Below the pieces are notes generated by a model. The model was not told the DNA's origin. It searched no databases and was given only the letters and a program-made list of their open reading frames with translations. Below are positions 33,581 through 42,770 of a stretch of DNA of 64,000 bases, in pieces. A program made the translations under genes and the position numbers. Position 1 is the first letter of the stretch. Each line of letters begins with the position of its first letter. This stretch comes from RH-AL1 sp964244495 (lineage in GTDB: Bacteria > Pseudomonadota > Alphaproteobacteria > Rhizobiales > Beijerinckiaceae). The DNA lies in assembly GCA_964244495.1 (NCBI GenBank), contig CAXTIU010000008.1, positions 62,001 to 126,000 on the forward strand, read 5' to 3'.

Positions 33581-33772
33581 GCCCCCGGGTGCGACGACCG
33601 CGTCCCATCGGTGTCGCAGGCGCGTCGCATGGCGACCCGCTCACCCCGCCGGGCCGGGGGACACGGACGCGAAAGCTGGGCGACGCTCCCAAGGATGGCG
33701 ACGCGCTCATCTATTCCGCCGACCCGGCGGGCCCTGTGGTACGCGACCTGTGAAGCGGGGAGTGGGGGAGCG

Positions 33773-34522
33773 ATGATCACGCCGGACACGCGGGCCTTCC
33801 TCGACCTGCTCGGGATCGACCACCCGGTCGTGCAGGCACCCATGGCGGGGGTGTCCTCCCCGGCCATGGCGGCGGCGGTCGCGAACGCGGGCGCACTCGG
33901 CTCGATCAGCGTCGGCGCGATCGATGCCGCCGGCGCCTCGCGGATGATCGACGCGGTGCGCGCCGCCACCAACCGGTCGTTCGCCGTCAACGTGTTCTGC
34001 CACCGGCCGGCCATCCCCGACGAAGCGCGTGAGGCGGCTTGGCTCGAACGGCTGCGCCCCGGCTTCGCGACATTCGAGGCGTCGCCGCCGACGCGCTTGA
34101 CCGAGATCTACCGCAGCTTCGTCGCCGACGACGCGATGCTCGCCGTCCTGCTCCGCACCAAGCCGAAGGTCGTCAGCTTCCACTTCGGCGCGCCGCCGCC
34201 TGAGCGCGTCCGGGCGTTGCGCGAGGCCGGGATCGTCCTGCTCGCCTCGGCGACGAGCCTCGCGGAGGCGCGAATGCTGACGGACGCCGGCGTGCACGCG
34301 ATCGTGGCGCATGGATACGAGGCGGGCGGGCATCGCGGCGTGTTCGATGCGGGCGCGGCCGACGATCGGCTCGGGACGATGGCGCTGACCCGGCTCCTCG
34401 TCCGCCGGATCGACCTCCCGGTCGTCGCCGCCGGCGGCATCATGGATGGCGCGGGGATCGCCGCGGCGCTGCGCCTCGGCGCCCTCGTCGCGACGCTGGT
34501 GGAGAAGATGCGGGCCGCCTGA
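33773..34522 (+). CDS. Nitronate monooxygenase-like TIM-barrel, C-terminally truncated
   Basis: 249 residues, where family members are usually about 320-350. The N-terminus H-P-V-V-Q-A-P-M-A-G-V-S and the FMN/catalytic loop H-G-Y-E-A-G-G-H-R-G are intact. The protein diverges right after A-A-L-R-L-G-A, where an L-G-T-x-F-like segment should follow, and stops 11 codons later. The lost end abuts an antisense amidohydrolase remnant, so a deletion or recombination probably removed the C-terminus. ATG 33773 is preferred over the open upstream frame because it starts the barrel correctly. Activity is doubtful. Confidence 0.75.
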   Translation: MITPDTRAFLDLLGIDHPVVQAPMAGVSSPAMAAAVANAGALGSISVGAIDAAGASRMIDAVRAATNRSFAVNVFCHRPAIPDEAREAAWLERLRPGFATFEASPPTRLTEIYRSFVADDAMLAVLLRTKPKVVSFHFGAPPPERVRALREAGIVLLASATSLAEARMLTDAGVHAIVAHGYEAGGHRGVFDAGAADDRLGTMALTRLLVRRIDLPVVAAGGIMDGAGIAAALRLGALVATLVEKMRAA

Positions 34523-34529
34523 CGAGATC

Positions 34530-34910
34530 GAGGCGTCGGGCGGGGCCTCGGTTCGGGGGCCGCCACTTGCCCCGCAGCACGACGCCTGCCGAGGAGATGC
34601 GCTGGGGACCGTCACGTGCTTGCCGCGCGCGTCGACGTGGTCGAGGGCGCCGTCCTTCACCGCTAGGACCGTGGCGTCGTCGAGGCTGCCGACCTTCAGC
34701 CACCCGTGCGCCGCAGCGCCACCGCCGCGTCGAGGCGGCGATGACTCGCGTGAAGCGCACGCCGAGGCACGGCATCTTCGACATGGTCGTGACCTGGTCG
34801 AAGGCGGGACCGTTGATGCAGGGCTGATGCACGTCCGACGGGATCGTGTCCGGCATGGAGCCGCCGGCCAGCATGGCCCGGGCGGTCTCGAAGGCGAGGA
34901 ACCCCTGCCG
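34530..34910 (-). pseudogene. Frameshifted C-terminal remnant of an amidohydrolase/deacetylase-type metallohydrolase
   Basis: Read on the minus strand across three frames. Recognisable pieces are F-E-T-A-R-A-M-L-A-G-G, D-T-I-P-S-D-V-H-Q-P-C-I-N-G-P-A-F-D-Q, then A-A-V-A-L-R-R-T in a second frame, W-L-K-V-G-S-L-D-D-A-T-V-L-A-V in a third and S-A-G-V-V-L-R-G-K-W at the end. This order is the C-terminal third of amidohydrolase/deacetylase family enzymes. At least three frame changes are needed, so it cannot be expressed as one protein. Boundaries are approximate. Confidence 0.75.
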
Positions 34911-35118
34911 TGGCCGAGGCCGTTGGGGATATCCCGGACGAGCACGGCGGCGTTGCGCGCGACGCGTTGCGTCCCTCGGCTGGAGTCGAAGTTCGCGAGG
35001 TTGGTCCGGGCACGAAGCGAAGGACCTCGGTCCCTTGCGCGAGCGCCGGGGCGGCCAACTGCGGCGAGGCCAGCGCGGCACCGACGCCCGCTCCGGGAAA
35101 GCCCCTGCGATCGAGCAT
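34911..35118 (-). pseudogene. Frameshifted N-terminal remnant of an ABC transporter substrate-binding protein
   Basis: From an ATG at 35118, M-L-D-R-R-G-F followed by a hydrophobic signal ending P-A-L-A-Q-G-T resembles family-5 (peptide/nickel) substrate-binding proteins. After L-R-F-V-P the frame shifts, and N-L-A-N-F-D-S plus R-N-A-A-V-L-V continue in a second frame. It then runs directly into the amidohydrolase remnant. Only about 70 codons survive. The two fragments joined head to tail show a past deletion. Confidence 0.72.
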
Positions 35119-35375
35119 CCAAGCCTCCGTCGGGCGTGACCGCGCGCATGGTTCGCCATGGACCGGCGCGGCCGGCCGCCACGCCGTGCCCGATCGATCC
35201 TCCCGTTCCCCGTTCCGAGCCGGGGACGCGCCGCCGGCGTATCCGGGTTCATCCGGCGCGGCGTTCCCACATCGAAAGACACGACCGGCACGGCAGGGTA
35301 AACGCTCTGTCCACCTTTCCCCATTAACGTTACCAGGTCGGTGGCTGATACCGGCGTTGGACCGGAACGTGCGCA
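35119..35375 (+). other. Upstream region of flgK
   Basis: 257 bp without a gene. The last 80 bp include TTAACGTTACC (35324-35334), resembling half of a CtrA box (TTAA), and a somewhat A/T-richer stretch. It is likely to carry the promoter of the flgK-flgL unit, but no complete sigma-54, sigma-28 or CtrA site could be fitted. Confidence 0.4.
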
Positions 35376-36869
35376 ATGAGTTTGTCGGGAGCCCTGAGCA
35401 TCGCGCAATCGGCGTTGGCCAACAACGCGGCGCAATCGGCGGTACTGTCCAAGAACATCGCCAACGTCAGCAACACCAACTACTCGCGCGAGACCGCCGG
35501 CGCGATCAGCCAGGTCAGCGGCGGCGTGCTGACCGGCCCGACGGAGCGGGCGACCGACAACGCGCTGCTGGTCAACCTCCTCGACGCGCAATCCGCCTCC
35601 TCGTCGGCGCAGTCGCTCAGCGACGGGCTGACGCAGATCGCCGACACGCTCGGCCTCGACTCCACCTCGTCGACGACAGGTACGAGCGCCACCGACACGT
35701 CGCCCGCCACCGCCATCGGCGCCCTGTCGACGGCGCTTCAGGCCTACGCGGCGCAGCCGGACGACGACAGCCTCGCCACCGCGGCCGTTTCGTCGGCCCA
35801 GACGCTCGCGACCAACCTCAACCAGGCCTCGGCCACCGTGCAGCAGGTGCGCGAGCAGGCCGACGGCGACATCGCCTCGTCGGTGTCGACGATCAACAGC
35901 CTGCTGTCGCAATTCACGGCCGTCAACAACGCGATCGTCGCCGGCACCGCCACCGGCACGGACGTTTCCGACGCGCAGGACACGCGCGACGGTATCCTGA
36001 AACAGCTCTCGAACGAGATCGGCATCACCACCATCCAGGGCAGCAACGGCGGCACGTCGATCTACACCGACAGCGGCGCCACCCTCTTCGAGACGACGCC
36101 GCGGACCGTATCCTTCACCCCCACGAGCGCGTTCACCGCCGGTACGGTGGGCAGTGCCGTGACGGTCGACGGGGTGCCGGTGACCGGCGCCTCCGCCGTG
36201 CTTCCCCTTCAGGGCGGCGCCATCGCCGGCCTGACGCAGCTGCGCGACACGGCCGCGCCGGCCTACCAGAATCAGCTCGACCAGATCGCCTCAGGGCTGA
36301 TCGGCGCCTTCTCCGAGAGCGACCAGACCGGAGGCAGCGCCCCGACGCTACCGGGGCTGTTCACCACGCCCGGCGCGACCGGCCTGCCGGCGAGGGTCAC
36401 GGGGCTCGCCGCCTCCATCACCGTCAACGCCAACGTCGACCCGACGCAGGGCGGCGTCGCCACGCGGCTGCGCGACGGCGGCATCAGCGATCCCACGAAC
36501 CCGGCCTACACCTACAACACGACCGGCGACGCCGGTTTTTCCGAGCGGTTGACGGCGCTGAGCCAGGCGCTGTCGGGAACCCGCTCCTTCGACGCCACCT
36601 CCGGCGGCATCGCGTCCGGCAGCCTGCAGGCCTACGCCGCGTCGTCGGTGGGCGCCATCAGCGCGGCGCGCCAGGGCGCGACCACGACCGCGACGGACAC
36701 GAGCGCCGACGTCACCGCGACGACCACCGCTCTGTCCAACGGCACCGGCGTCAACCTCGACGACGAGCTGTCGCGGCTGCTCGACATCGAGCACGCCTAC
36801 CAGGCCTCCGCCCAGATCCTGAACACGGTGGGCACGCTTTACACCTCCCTCCTGCAAGCCTTCAACTAG
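35376..36869 (+). CDS. flgK: Flagellar hook-associated protein FlgK
   Basis: 497 residues. The N-terminal flagellar rod/hook motif (A-L-S-I-A-Q-S-A-L, then S-K-N-I-A-N-V-S-N-T-N-Y-S-R) and the C-terminal helix (D-D-E-L-S-R-L-L-D-I-E-H-A-Y-Q-A-S-A-Q-I) are typical of FlgK. The middle is Thr/Ser/Ala-rich, as in other alphaproteobacteria. It forms the first hook-filament junction layer and is exported by the flagellar type III system. flgL starts 11 nt after the stop. Confidence 0.95.
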   Translation: MSLSGALSIAQSALANNAAQSAVLSKNIANVSNTNYSRETAGAISQVSGGVLTGPTERATDNALLVNLLDAQSASSSAQSLSDGLTQIADTLGLDSTSSTTGTSATDTSPATAIGALSTALQAYAAQPDDDSLATAAVSSAQTLATNLNQASATVQQVREQADGDIASSVSTINSLLSQFTAVNNAIVAGTATGTDVSDAQDTRDGILKQLSNEIGITTIQGSNGGTSIYTDSGATLFETTPRTVSFTPTSAFTAGTVGSAVTVDGVPVTGASAVLPLQGGAIAGLTQLRDTAAPAYQNQLDQIASGLIGAFSESDQTGGSAPTLPGLFTTPGATGLPARVTGLAASITVNANVDPTQGGVATRLRDGGISDPTNPAYTYNTTGDAGFSERLTALSQALSGTRSFDATSGGIASGSLQAYAASSVGAISAARQGATTTATDTSADVTATTTALSNGTGVNLDDELSRLLDIEHAYQASAQILNTVGTLYTSLLQAFN

Positions 36870-36880
36870 GCGGCGGCCCC

Positions 36881-37939
36881 ATGACCAGCATCTCCTCGCT
36901 GTCCCTGACCTCGCCGCTGCGGCAGTCGGTCCAGCAACTCCAGACCCAGCTGACGCAGGTGCAGACGGAGATTTCCTCCGGGGCGCCGGCCGACCTCGGC
37001 CTGACGCTCGGCGCGCAGACCGGCACCGTGCTCTCGCTCGAATCGGAGACGGACCAGCTCGACGGCTACACGACGACCAACGACGTGGCGTCCACCCGCC
37101 TCGGCGCCACCAACACCGCGCTCGACTCCCTCCTTTCCACCGCCCAGAGCATGTCCGCCGCCCTGGTGTCGGCCTCCAGCGCCGGAGGCTCGACCTCGAC
37201 GCTCCAGGACACCGCCGGAGCCGCGCTGCAGTCCCTGTCCGCCGATCTCAACACGTCGGCCGGCGGCCAGTACGTCTTCGGCGGCATCAACACGGATCAA
37301 GCGCCGTCCACCGACTACACGGCTTCGCCGACCTCCGCCGCCAAGACCGCCGTCGACGCGGCCTTCCAGATCCAGTTCGGCACCGGCCAGACCGGCTCGG
37401 GCGCATCTGCGATCAGCGCCAGCGACCTCACCACGTTCCTCGACAGCCCGGCGTTCACGAGCATTTTCAGCGGCAACGGCGCCGGCACCTCGCAGACCGC
37501 CTCGTCGACGACCCTGCAGACCGCCATCGGCCCCTCGCGGACGATCTCGACCTCCGTCAGCGCCAAGGCTAGCGCCTTCAACGAGCTGTCCCAGGGCTAC
37601 GCCATCCTGAACGAGTTCACCGGCGGATCGACGCTCGGCAGCGACGCCCAGGCCGCCGCCGTGTCCCGCGCCACGACGCTCATCAACGCCGGCATCGCCG
37701 ACCTGACCGATGTCCAGAGCGGCGTCGGCGTCGCGCAGGCGGCGATCAGCGACGCGAACACGCAGATCTCCGCCCAGTCCACGCTCCTGAAGAGCAGTGT
37801 CGGCGACCTGACCAGCGTTGACACCTACGCCCTCTCCAGCCAGGTGACGACGCTGCAGAACCAGCTCGAGGCGTCCTACAGCCTGACGTCGCGGCTGCAG
37901 CAGCTCAGCCTCGTCAACTATCTCAGCTCGTCCGCGTGA
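36881..37939 (+). CDS. flgL: Flagellar hook-associated protein FlgL (flagellin-like)
   Basis: 352 residues from ATG 36881; the frame is open much further upstream only because of high GC. The N-terminal coiled segment (L-Q-T-Q-L-T-Q-V-Q-T-E-I-S-S-G) and G-G-Q-Y-V-F-G-G-I-N-T before the variable part are hallmarks of FlgL/HAP3. The C-terminal helix ends L-Q-Q-L-S-L-V-N-Y-L. It forms the junction layer next to the filament. It partners with flgK just upstream. Confidence 0.93.
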   Translation: MTSISSLSLTSPLRQSVQQLQTQLTQVQTEISSGAPADLGLTLGAQTGTVLSLESETDQLDGYTTTNDVASTRLGATNTALDSLLSTAQSMSAALVSASSAGGSTSTLQDTAGAALQSLSADLNTSAGGQYVFGGINTDQAPSTDYTASPTSAAKTAVDAAFQIQFGTGQTGSGASAISASDLTTFLDSPAFTSIFSGNGAGTSQTASSTTLQTAIGPSRTISTSVSAKASAFNELSQGYAILNEFTGGSTLGSDAQAAAVSRATTLINAGIADLTDVQSGVGVAQAAISDANTQISAQSTLLKSSVGDLTSVDTYALSSQVTTLQNQLEASYSLTSRLQQLSLVNYLSSSA

Positions 37940-38026
37940 CGCGCCAGCCCTTCTCCGCGTCGGCTCGCGTCCGGCGCCGAGGTCCGCTTCGCGGTTCGAC
38001 GCTTCGTTCCACCAACAGGTGACGGC

Positions 38027-38374
38027 ATGTACCAGCACTCCTACGCCGAAGTCTTCGAAGACGATCAGACCGAGGCGCGACGCTGCGAGGCACAGGCGCT
38101 CGACCGCGTGGTGACGCTGCTGATGGCGGCCGACGCCGTTCCCTACCCCTCGCGCGAGGGTGTCGACGCGCTGTACTACACGCGCAAGCTGTGGACGCTG
38201 TTCATCACCGAACTCGCCGCGCCCGAGAACGCCCTGCCGAACGCCGTTCGCGCCAACCTCATCTCCATCGGCATCTGGATCATGAAGGAGGCGGATGCCA
38301 TCCGGCTCGGCACGTCGAGAAACTACGCCGGCATCGCCGACGTCTGCGCCATCATCCGCGACGGATTGCACTGA
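38027..38374 (+). CDS. flaF: Flagellar biosynthesis regulator FlaF
   Basis: 115 residues, the standard FlaF length. The family pattern is clear: Y-A-E-V-F-E-D, R-x-x-E-A-Q-A-L-D, R-K-L-W-T-L-F-I-T-E-L-A-A-P-E-N and I-S-I-G-I-W-I-M-K-E-A. FlaF and FlbT set flagellin translation in alphaproteobacteria, FlaF promoting it. It lies 6 nt upstream of flbT, as expected for the pair. Confidence 0.95.
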   Translation: MYQHSYAEVFEDDQTEARRCEAQALDRVVTLLMAADAVPYPSREGVDALYYTRKLWTLFITELAAPENALPNAVRANLISIGIWIMKEADAIRLGTSRNYAGIADVCAIIRDGLH

Positions 38375-38380
38375 GGCCCC

Positions 38381-38821
38381 ATGCACATCACCCTTCGTCC
38401 CGGCGAGAAGCTTTACCTGAACGGCGCGGTGCTGCGCGTCGACCGCAAGACCTGCCTGGAGCTGATGAACGACGCGACCTTCCTGCTGGAAGCGCACGTC
38501 ATGCACCCCGACAAGGCGACAACGCCGCTGCGGCAGCTGTATTTCGTCGTGCAGTCCATGCTGATGAGCCCCGGCGACATGGCGGCGGCGCAGGCGCTGT
38601 TCGAGGGTAGCCTGCGCCGCATGCGGGTGGCCTACACCCATCGCGGGATCCTCGACGCGCTGGCGCGGACCGAGGTCCTCGTCGCGTCGACGCGCTACTT
38701 CGAGGCGCTGAAGGGCCTGCGCGCGCTGTTTCCGACCGACGATGCCTTGACCGCCGGATCGACCGTGGCGGCGTTCGGCGCGGGGAAGACCGCCGTCGCG
38801 GATCTGGCCCTCGCCTCCTGA
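38381..38821 (+). CDS. flbT: Flagellar biosynthesis repressor FlbT
   Basis: 146 residues. It begins with the conserved L-R-P-G-E-K-L-Y-L-N-G-A-V-L-R and continues F-L-L-E-A-H-V-M and L-R-Q-L-Y-F-V-V-Q-S-M-L-M, all FlbT signatures. FlbT represses flagellin translation by acting on its mRNA until hook assembly is complete. No flagellin gene is in the window, so its target is elsewhere. Confidence 0.95.
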   Translation: MHITLRPGEKLYLNGAVLRVDRKTCLELMNDATFLLEAHVMHPDKATTPLRQLYFVVQSMLMSPGDMAAAQALFEGSLRRMRVAYTHRGILDALARTEVLVASTRYFEALKGLRALFPTDDALTAGSTVAAFGAGKTAVADLALAS

Positions 38822-38936
38822 CCGGCTCCGCTCGGCGGCGGGCGTCGAAGGGGCGTCAGCCCCGCGAAAGCCCGGTGGTCCACCTTCGCGGCGACGGCGG
38901 CACGCGGGACGCGCGCCCCCAAGCCCGAGGGCGACC

Positions 38937-39380
38937 ATGACGAGCGTAACCTCCACGACGCCGACGACCACGCTGCCGACCACCACCGTGCCGACCACGG
39001 CGGCCGGCACCAGCTCGACGAGCACGGCGTCGGCGCAGGCCGCTGCGACCCTCGATTACAACAGCTTCCTGACCCTTCTCGTGACCGAGATCCAGAACCA
39101 GGACCCGACCAGCCCGAGCGACCCGACGCAGTTCCTCGGCCAGCTCGCTTCCTTCTCGGCGGTCGGCCAGACCATCCAGACCAACGCCAAGCTCGACCTG
39201 CTCCAGACGACCGCCGCCCTGTCGCAGGCCGACGCCACGATCGGCCACACCGTGACGTCCGCCGACGGCACGACCAGCGGCACCGTCAGCTCCGTCGCCA
39301 TCGGCACCGACGGCGCCCTGACCGCCACGCTCGCCGGGGGCGGGACGCTCGCGCTCGGCACCGGCGTCAAGGTGAGCTAG
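38937..39380 (+). CDS. flgD: Flagellar hook cap / hook assembly protein FlgD
   Basis: 147 residues, short like other rhizobial FlgD proteins. A Thr-rich N-terminus precedes the core L-D-Y-N-S-F-L-T-L-L-V-T-E-I-Q-N-Q-D-P and D-P-T-Q-F-L-G-Q-L-A-S-F-S, the classic FlgD signature. The C-terminal beta domain is reduced. It caps the growing hook. It is separated from flbT by 115 bp and followed by fliQ after 4 nt. Confidence 0.93.
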   Translation: MTSVTSTTPTTTLPTTTVPTTAAGTSSTSTASAQAAATLDYNSFLTLLVTEIQNQDPTSPSDPTQFLGQLASFSAVGQTIQTNAKLDLLQTTAALSQADATIGHTVTSADGTTSGTVSSVAIGTDGALTATLAGGGTLALGTGVKVS

Positions 39381-39384
39381 GCCC

Positions 39385-39651
39385 GTGAACGAGGCCGACG
39401 CCCTTGACATCGTCCAGCATTGCATCTGGACGGTCATCGCCGTCGCCGGCCCGGTGGTGGGCGCCGCCATGCTGGTCGGCCTGGTGGTCGCGCTGTTCCA
39501 GGCGCTCACCCAGATCCAGGAACTCACCCTCACCTTCGTGCCGAAGATCATCACGGTGCTCGCCGTGACCGCCCTGACGGCCTCCTTCATCGGCGCGCAG
39601 ATCTTCGCCTTCACGGCGGAAGTGTACGCCCACATCCAGAAGGGGTTCTAG
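39385..39651 (+). CDS. fliQ: Flagellar type III export gate protein FliQ
   Basis: 88 residues with two transmembrane helices (about 16-38 and 50-75), as in all FliQ/SctS proteins. Conserved L-F-Q-A-L-T-Q-I-Q-E-L-T-L-T-F-V-P-K lies between them. The start is GTG 39385, 4 nt after flgD. It forms part of the FliPQR core complex with FliR (42018). FliP is not in the window. Confidence 0.94.
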   Translation: MNEADALDIVQHCIWTVIAVAGPVVGAAMLVGLVVALFQALTQIQELTLTFVPKIITVLAVTALTASFIGAQIFAFTAEVYAHIQKGF

Positions 39652-39658
39652 GCTTTTT

Positions 39659-39695
39659 CGGCATCGGAGCGCGTCCACGACGCGCTCCGATGCCG
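39659..39695 (+). terminator. Perfect 16-bp stem hairpin between fliQ and flhA
   Basis: CGGCATCGGAGCGCGT and its exact complement flank a 5-nt loop (CCACG), beginning 7 nt after the fliQ stop. A TTTTT run precedes the stem rather than following it, so it is not a classical plus-strand terminator. It could attenuate fliQ-to-flhA read-through or stabilise the fliQ mRNA end. Confidence 0.6.
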
Positions 39696-39824
39696 TCCTC
39701 CCGTCGTCGCATCAGCTTGGCCGCGAACCGCGACGCACTTTTCCGGCGGACGCCCCCGTCCCGCACCATGCCCGCGCAAGCTTGGCGGCCCACCGTCCCA
39801 TTGGCGAGTTGAGGTGGGACGGCG

Positions 39825-41966
39825 ATGGCGGCGGCAGGGGCGGTGAGGGCGGGCGCGGCCCGGAGAGCGGCCAAGGGATCCACCATGGGGCCGCCCGCGA
39901 CCGACACGGTCGAGCGCAAGGGCTCGCGAGACATCGGCTTCGCCGCCGGCATCCTCGCCATCCTCGCCGTCTTCTTCCTGCCGATCCCGTCCTTCCTGAT
40001 CGACCTCGGCCTCGCCTTCTCCATCGCGCTCAGCGTCCTCATCCTGATGGTGGCGCTGTGGATCGGCAAGCCGCTCGACTTCTCCGCCTTCCCGACCGTG
40101 CTGCTGGTGGCGACCCTGCTGCGGCTGTCGCTCAACATCGCGACGACACGGCTCATCCTGTCGAACGGCCCCGAGGGCGTGACGGCGGCCGGCTACATCA
40201 TCGGCGGCTTCTCGAAGCTCGTCATGAGCGGCGACTTCGTGATCGGCCTGATCGTCTTCTTCATCATCATCACGGTGAACTTCCTCGTCATCACCAAGGG
40301 CGCGACGCGCATCGCCGAGGTCGGCGCCCGCTTCACGCTGGACGCCATCCCCGGCAAGCAGATGGCGATCGACGCCGACCTCAACGCCGGCCTCATCAAC
40401 GACAAGGAGGCGCAGGGCCGCCGCCGCGAGCTGGAGGAGGAATCCTCGTTCTTCGGCTCGATGGACGGCGCCTCGAAGTTCGTGCGCGGCGACGCCATCG
40501 CCGGCATCATCATCCTGGCCGTCAACATCTTCGGCGGCATCGTCATCGGCGTGACGCGCCACGGCATGACGCTCTCGGCCGCCGCCGACGTCTTCACCAA
40601 GCTGTCGGTCGGCGACGGCCTCGTGTCGCAGATCCCGGCGCTCATCATCTCGCTGTCGGCCGCGCTGCTGGTGTCCAAGGGCGGCACGCGGGGCTCCACC
40701 AACCAGGCGGTGCTCGACCAGCTCGCCAACTACCCGCGCGCCCTGTTCGTCTCCGCCATGTTGATGGGGCTGCTCGCGCTCATCCCCGGCCTGCCGGCGT
40801 TGCCCTTCGTGGCGCTCGGCGCGATGCTGGCCGGCACCGGCTACGTGATCCCCAAGCGCCGCGCCGAGGCGATGGCCGCCGCGCTGGCCGCCGCCGCCGT
40901 GGTCGAGCGCGACGCCAAGGCCGAGGCCAGCACCTCCATCAAGGAGTCGCTGAAGACGGTGGAGATCGAGCTCGTCATGGGCAAGCAGCTCAGCGGCAAG
41001 CTGATCACCGCGACCGGCGAGCTGGGGCACCGCGTCGCCAAGCTCCGCCGCAAGTTCGCCGGCCAGTACGGGATCGTGGTGCCGGAGATCAAGGTCACCG
41101 ACAGCCTGATGCTGCCGCCCAAGACCTACCAGATCAAGATCCACGGCACCGTGGTCGCGCAGCAGGAGGCGCGGCTCGGCGAGGTGTTGGTGATCACCGG
41201 CGAGGGCCGGGTGCCGAACGTGCCGGGCGAGGCGCTGCGCGAGGCCGCCTTCGGCATGAAGGCGCTGTCCATCCCCGAAGCCTTCGCGGCGGAAGTCACC
41301 CGCGACGGCTTCAAGTGCGTCGACACGCTCTCCGTGCTGCTGACCCACCTCGGCGAGACGGTGCGCAACAACCTCGCCCAGCTGCTCTCCTACAAGGACC
41401 TCCGCGCGCTGCTCGACCGCATGGAGCCCGAGTACAAGCGCCTCGTCGACGAGATCTGCCCGGCGCACATCTCGCACTCCGGGCTGCAGGCGGTGCTCAA
41501 GCTCCTGCTCGCCGAGCGGGTCTCGATCCGCAACATGCACCTCATCCTGGAGGCGATCGCCGAGATCGTGCCGCACGTGCGCCGCTCCGAGCAGGTCGTC
41601 GAGCACGTCCGCATGCGCATCTCGCCCCAGATCTGCGGCGACTTGAGCGACGGCGGCGAGCTGAAGGTGCTCCGCCTCGGGCCGCGCTGGGACCTCGCCT
41701 TCGCGCAGAGCTTGAAGCGCGACGGCAAGAGCGACCAGACCGAGTTCGACCTCGACCCGCGCATGGTCGAGCAGTTCAGCACGGAAGCCTCCCCCGTCAT
41801 CCGCGAGCGGATGGACCAGGGCCACAGCTTCGTGCTGCTGGCGACGCCGGAAACGCGCATCTACGTGCGCATGATCGTGGAGCGCATGTTCGCGACCCTG
41901 CCGGTGCTGTCCCACCTGGAGATCGCGCGAGGCGTGCAGATCAAGACGCTGGGCGCGTGCTCGTGA
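39825..41966 (+). CDS. flhA: Flagellar export gate protein FlhA
   Basis: 713 residues. About eight N-terminal helices (about 35-330) contain the FHIPEP signature region (R-L-S-L-N-I-A-T-T-R-L-I-L and G-K-Q-M-A-I-D-A-D-L-N-A-G). The cytoplasmic domain (about 360-713) docks chaperone-substrate complexes and FliI. It forms the nonameric ring of the export gate and couples proton flow to export. ATG 39825 has a GAGG-like site upstream; ATG 39885 is an alternative. Confidence 0.96.
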   Translation: MAAAGAVRAGAARRAAKGSTMGPPATDTVERKGSRDIGFAAGILAILAVFFLPIPSFLIDLGLAFSIALSVLILMVALWIGKPLDFSAFPTVLLVATLLRLSLNIATTRLILSNGPEGVTAAGYIIGGFSKLVMSGDFVIGLIVFFIIITVNFLVITKGATRIAEVGARFTLDAIPGKQMAIDADLNAGLINDKEAQGRRRELEEESSFFGSMDGASKFVRGDAIAGIIILAVNIFGGIVIGVTRHGMTLSAAADVFTKLSVGDGLVSQIPALIISLSAALLVSKGGTRGSTNQAVLDQLANYPRALFVSAMLMGLLALIPGLPALPFVALGAMLAGTGYVIPKRRAEAMAAALAAAAVVERDAKAEASTSIKESLKTVEIELVMGKQLSGKLITATGELGHRVAKLRRKFAGQYGIVVPEIKVTDSLMLPPKTYQIKIHGTVVAQQEARLGEVLVITGEGRVPNVPGEALREAAFGMKALSIPEAFAAEVTRDGFKCVDTLSVLLTHLGETVRNNLAQLLSYKDLRALLDRMEPEYKRLVDEICPAHISHSGLQAVLKLLLAERVSIRNMHLILEAIAEIVPHVRRSEQVVEHVRMRISPQICGDLSDGGELKVLRLGPRWDLAFAQSLKRDGKSDQTEFDLDPRMVEQFSTEASPVIRERMDQGHSFVLLATPETRIYVRMIVERMFATLPVLSHLEIARGVQIKTLGACS

Positions 41967-42017
41967 CGGCCGGCGCAAGGGCATCCCGCCCGTGACGGCC
42001 ATCGGGGCGCCCCGCCG

Positions 42018-42770
42018 GTGATCGCGCTCACGCCCACCCTCATCCTGAGCGCCTTCGTCGTGTTCTGCCGCATCGGCGGCTGCCTCCTCGTCGTGCCGGG
42101 CTTCTCCAGCCCCCGCGTCACGGTGCGCGCCCGGCTCTTCATCGCGGTGGCGGTCTCGCTCTCGCTGACGCCGCTGCTGCTCGCCGGCATCACGCCGGTC
42201 GTGGAGGGGGCGACGCCGGTCGCCCTGCTGGGCATCATCGCATCCGAGAGCCTGAAGGGCGTGCTGATCGGCCTGCTCGGGCGCTTCTTCTTCCTGGCGC
42301 TCGACACGATGACCACCGCCGTCTCGCTGTCGATTGGCCTGACCGCCACCTTCGGCAACCCCTCCGACGAGGATCAGACGCCCACAGTCGTCTCGCTCGT
42401 CTCGCTCGCCGCCGTGCTGCTGATCTTCGTCACCGACCTGCACTGGGAGATCTTCAAGGGGCTCACGGCGTCCTACGGCGTCCTGCCGGTCGCCCGGGCC
42501 TTCGATCCGCGCGTCGGGCTGGCCCAGCTCGCCGACGCCGCCGCCCGGACGTTCCTGTTCACGTTGCGGATCGCGGCGCCGTTCCTCGTCTTCTCCGTCA
42601 TCGCCAATTTCGCGATCGGCCTCGTCAACAAGCTGGTGCCGCAGATCCCCGTCACCTTCCTCGCGCCGCCCTTCCTGCTCGCCGGCGGCCTGCTCATCCT
42701 GTACTTCGCGATCCGGCCGATGCTCGGCCTGTTCATCGACGTGTTCGGCGGCTGGTTGCGGACCGGCTGA
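42018..42770 (+). CDS. fliR: Flagellar export gate protein FliR
   Basis: 250 residues from a GTG, with about six hydrophobic helices. The N-terminal F-C-R-I-G-G-C-L-L-V-V-P-G-F and the late L-V-N-K-L-V-P-Q-I-P-V-T-F segment are typical of FliR/SctT. It completes the FliPQR channel. Its stop overlaps the next start by one base (TGATG), so the two are coupled. Confidence 0.94.
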   Translation: MIALTPTLILSAFVVFCRIGGCLLVVPGFSSPRVTVRARLFIAVAVSLSLTPLLLAGITPVVEGATPVALLGIIASESLKGVLIGLLGRFFFLALDTMTTAVSLSIGLTATFGNPSDEDQTPTVVSLVSLAAVLLIFVTDLHWEIFKGLTASYGVLPVARAFDPRVGLAQLADAAARTFLFTLRIAAPFLVFSVIANFAIGLVNKLVPQIPVTFLAPPFLLAGGLLILYFAIRPMLGLFIDVFGGWLRTG

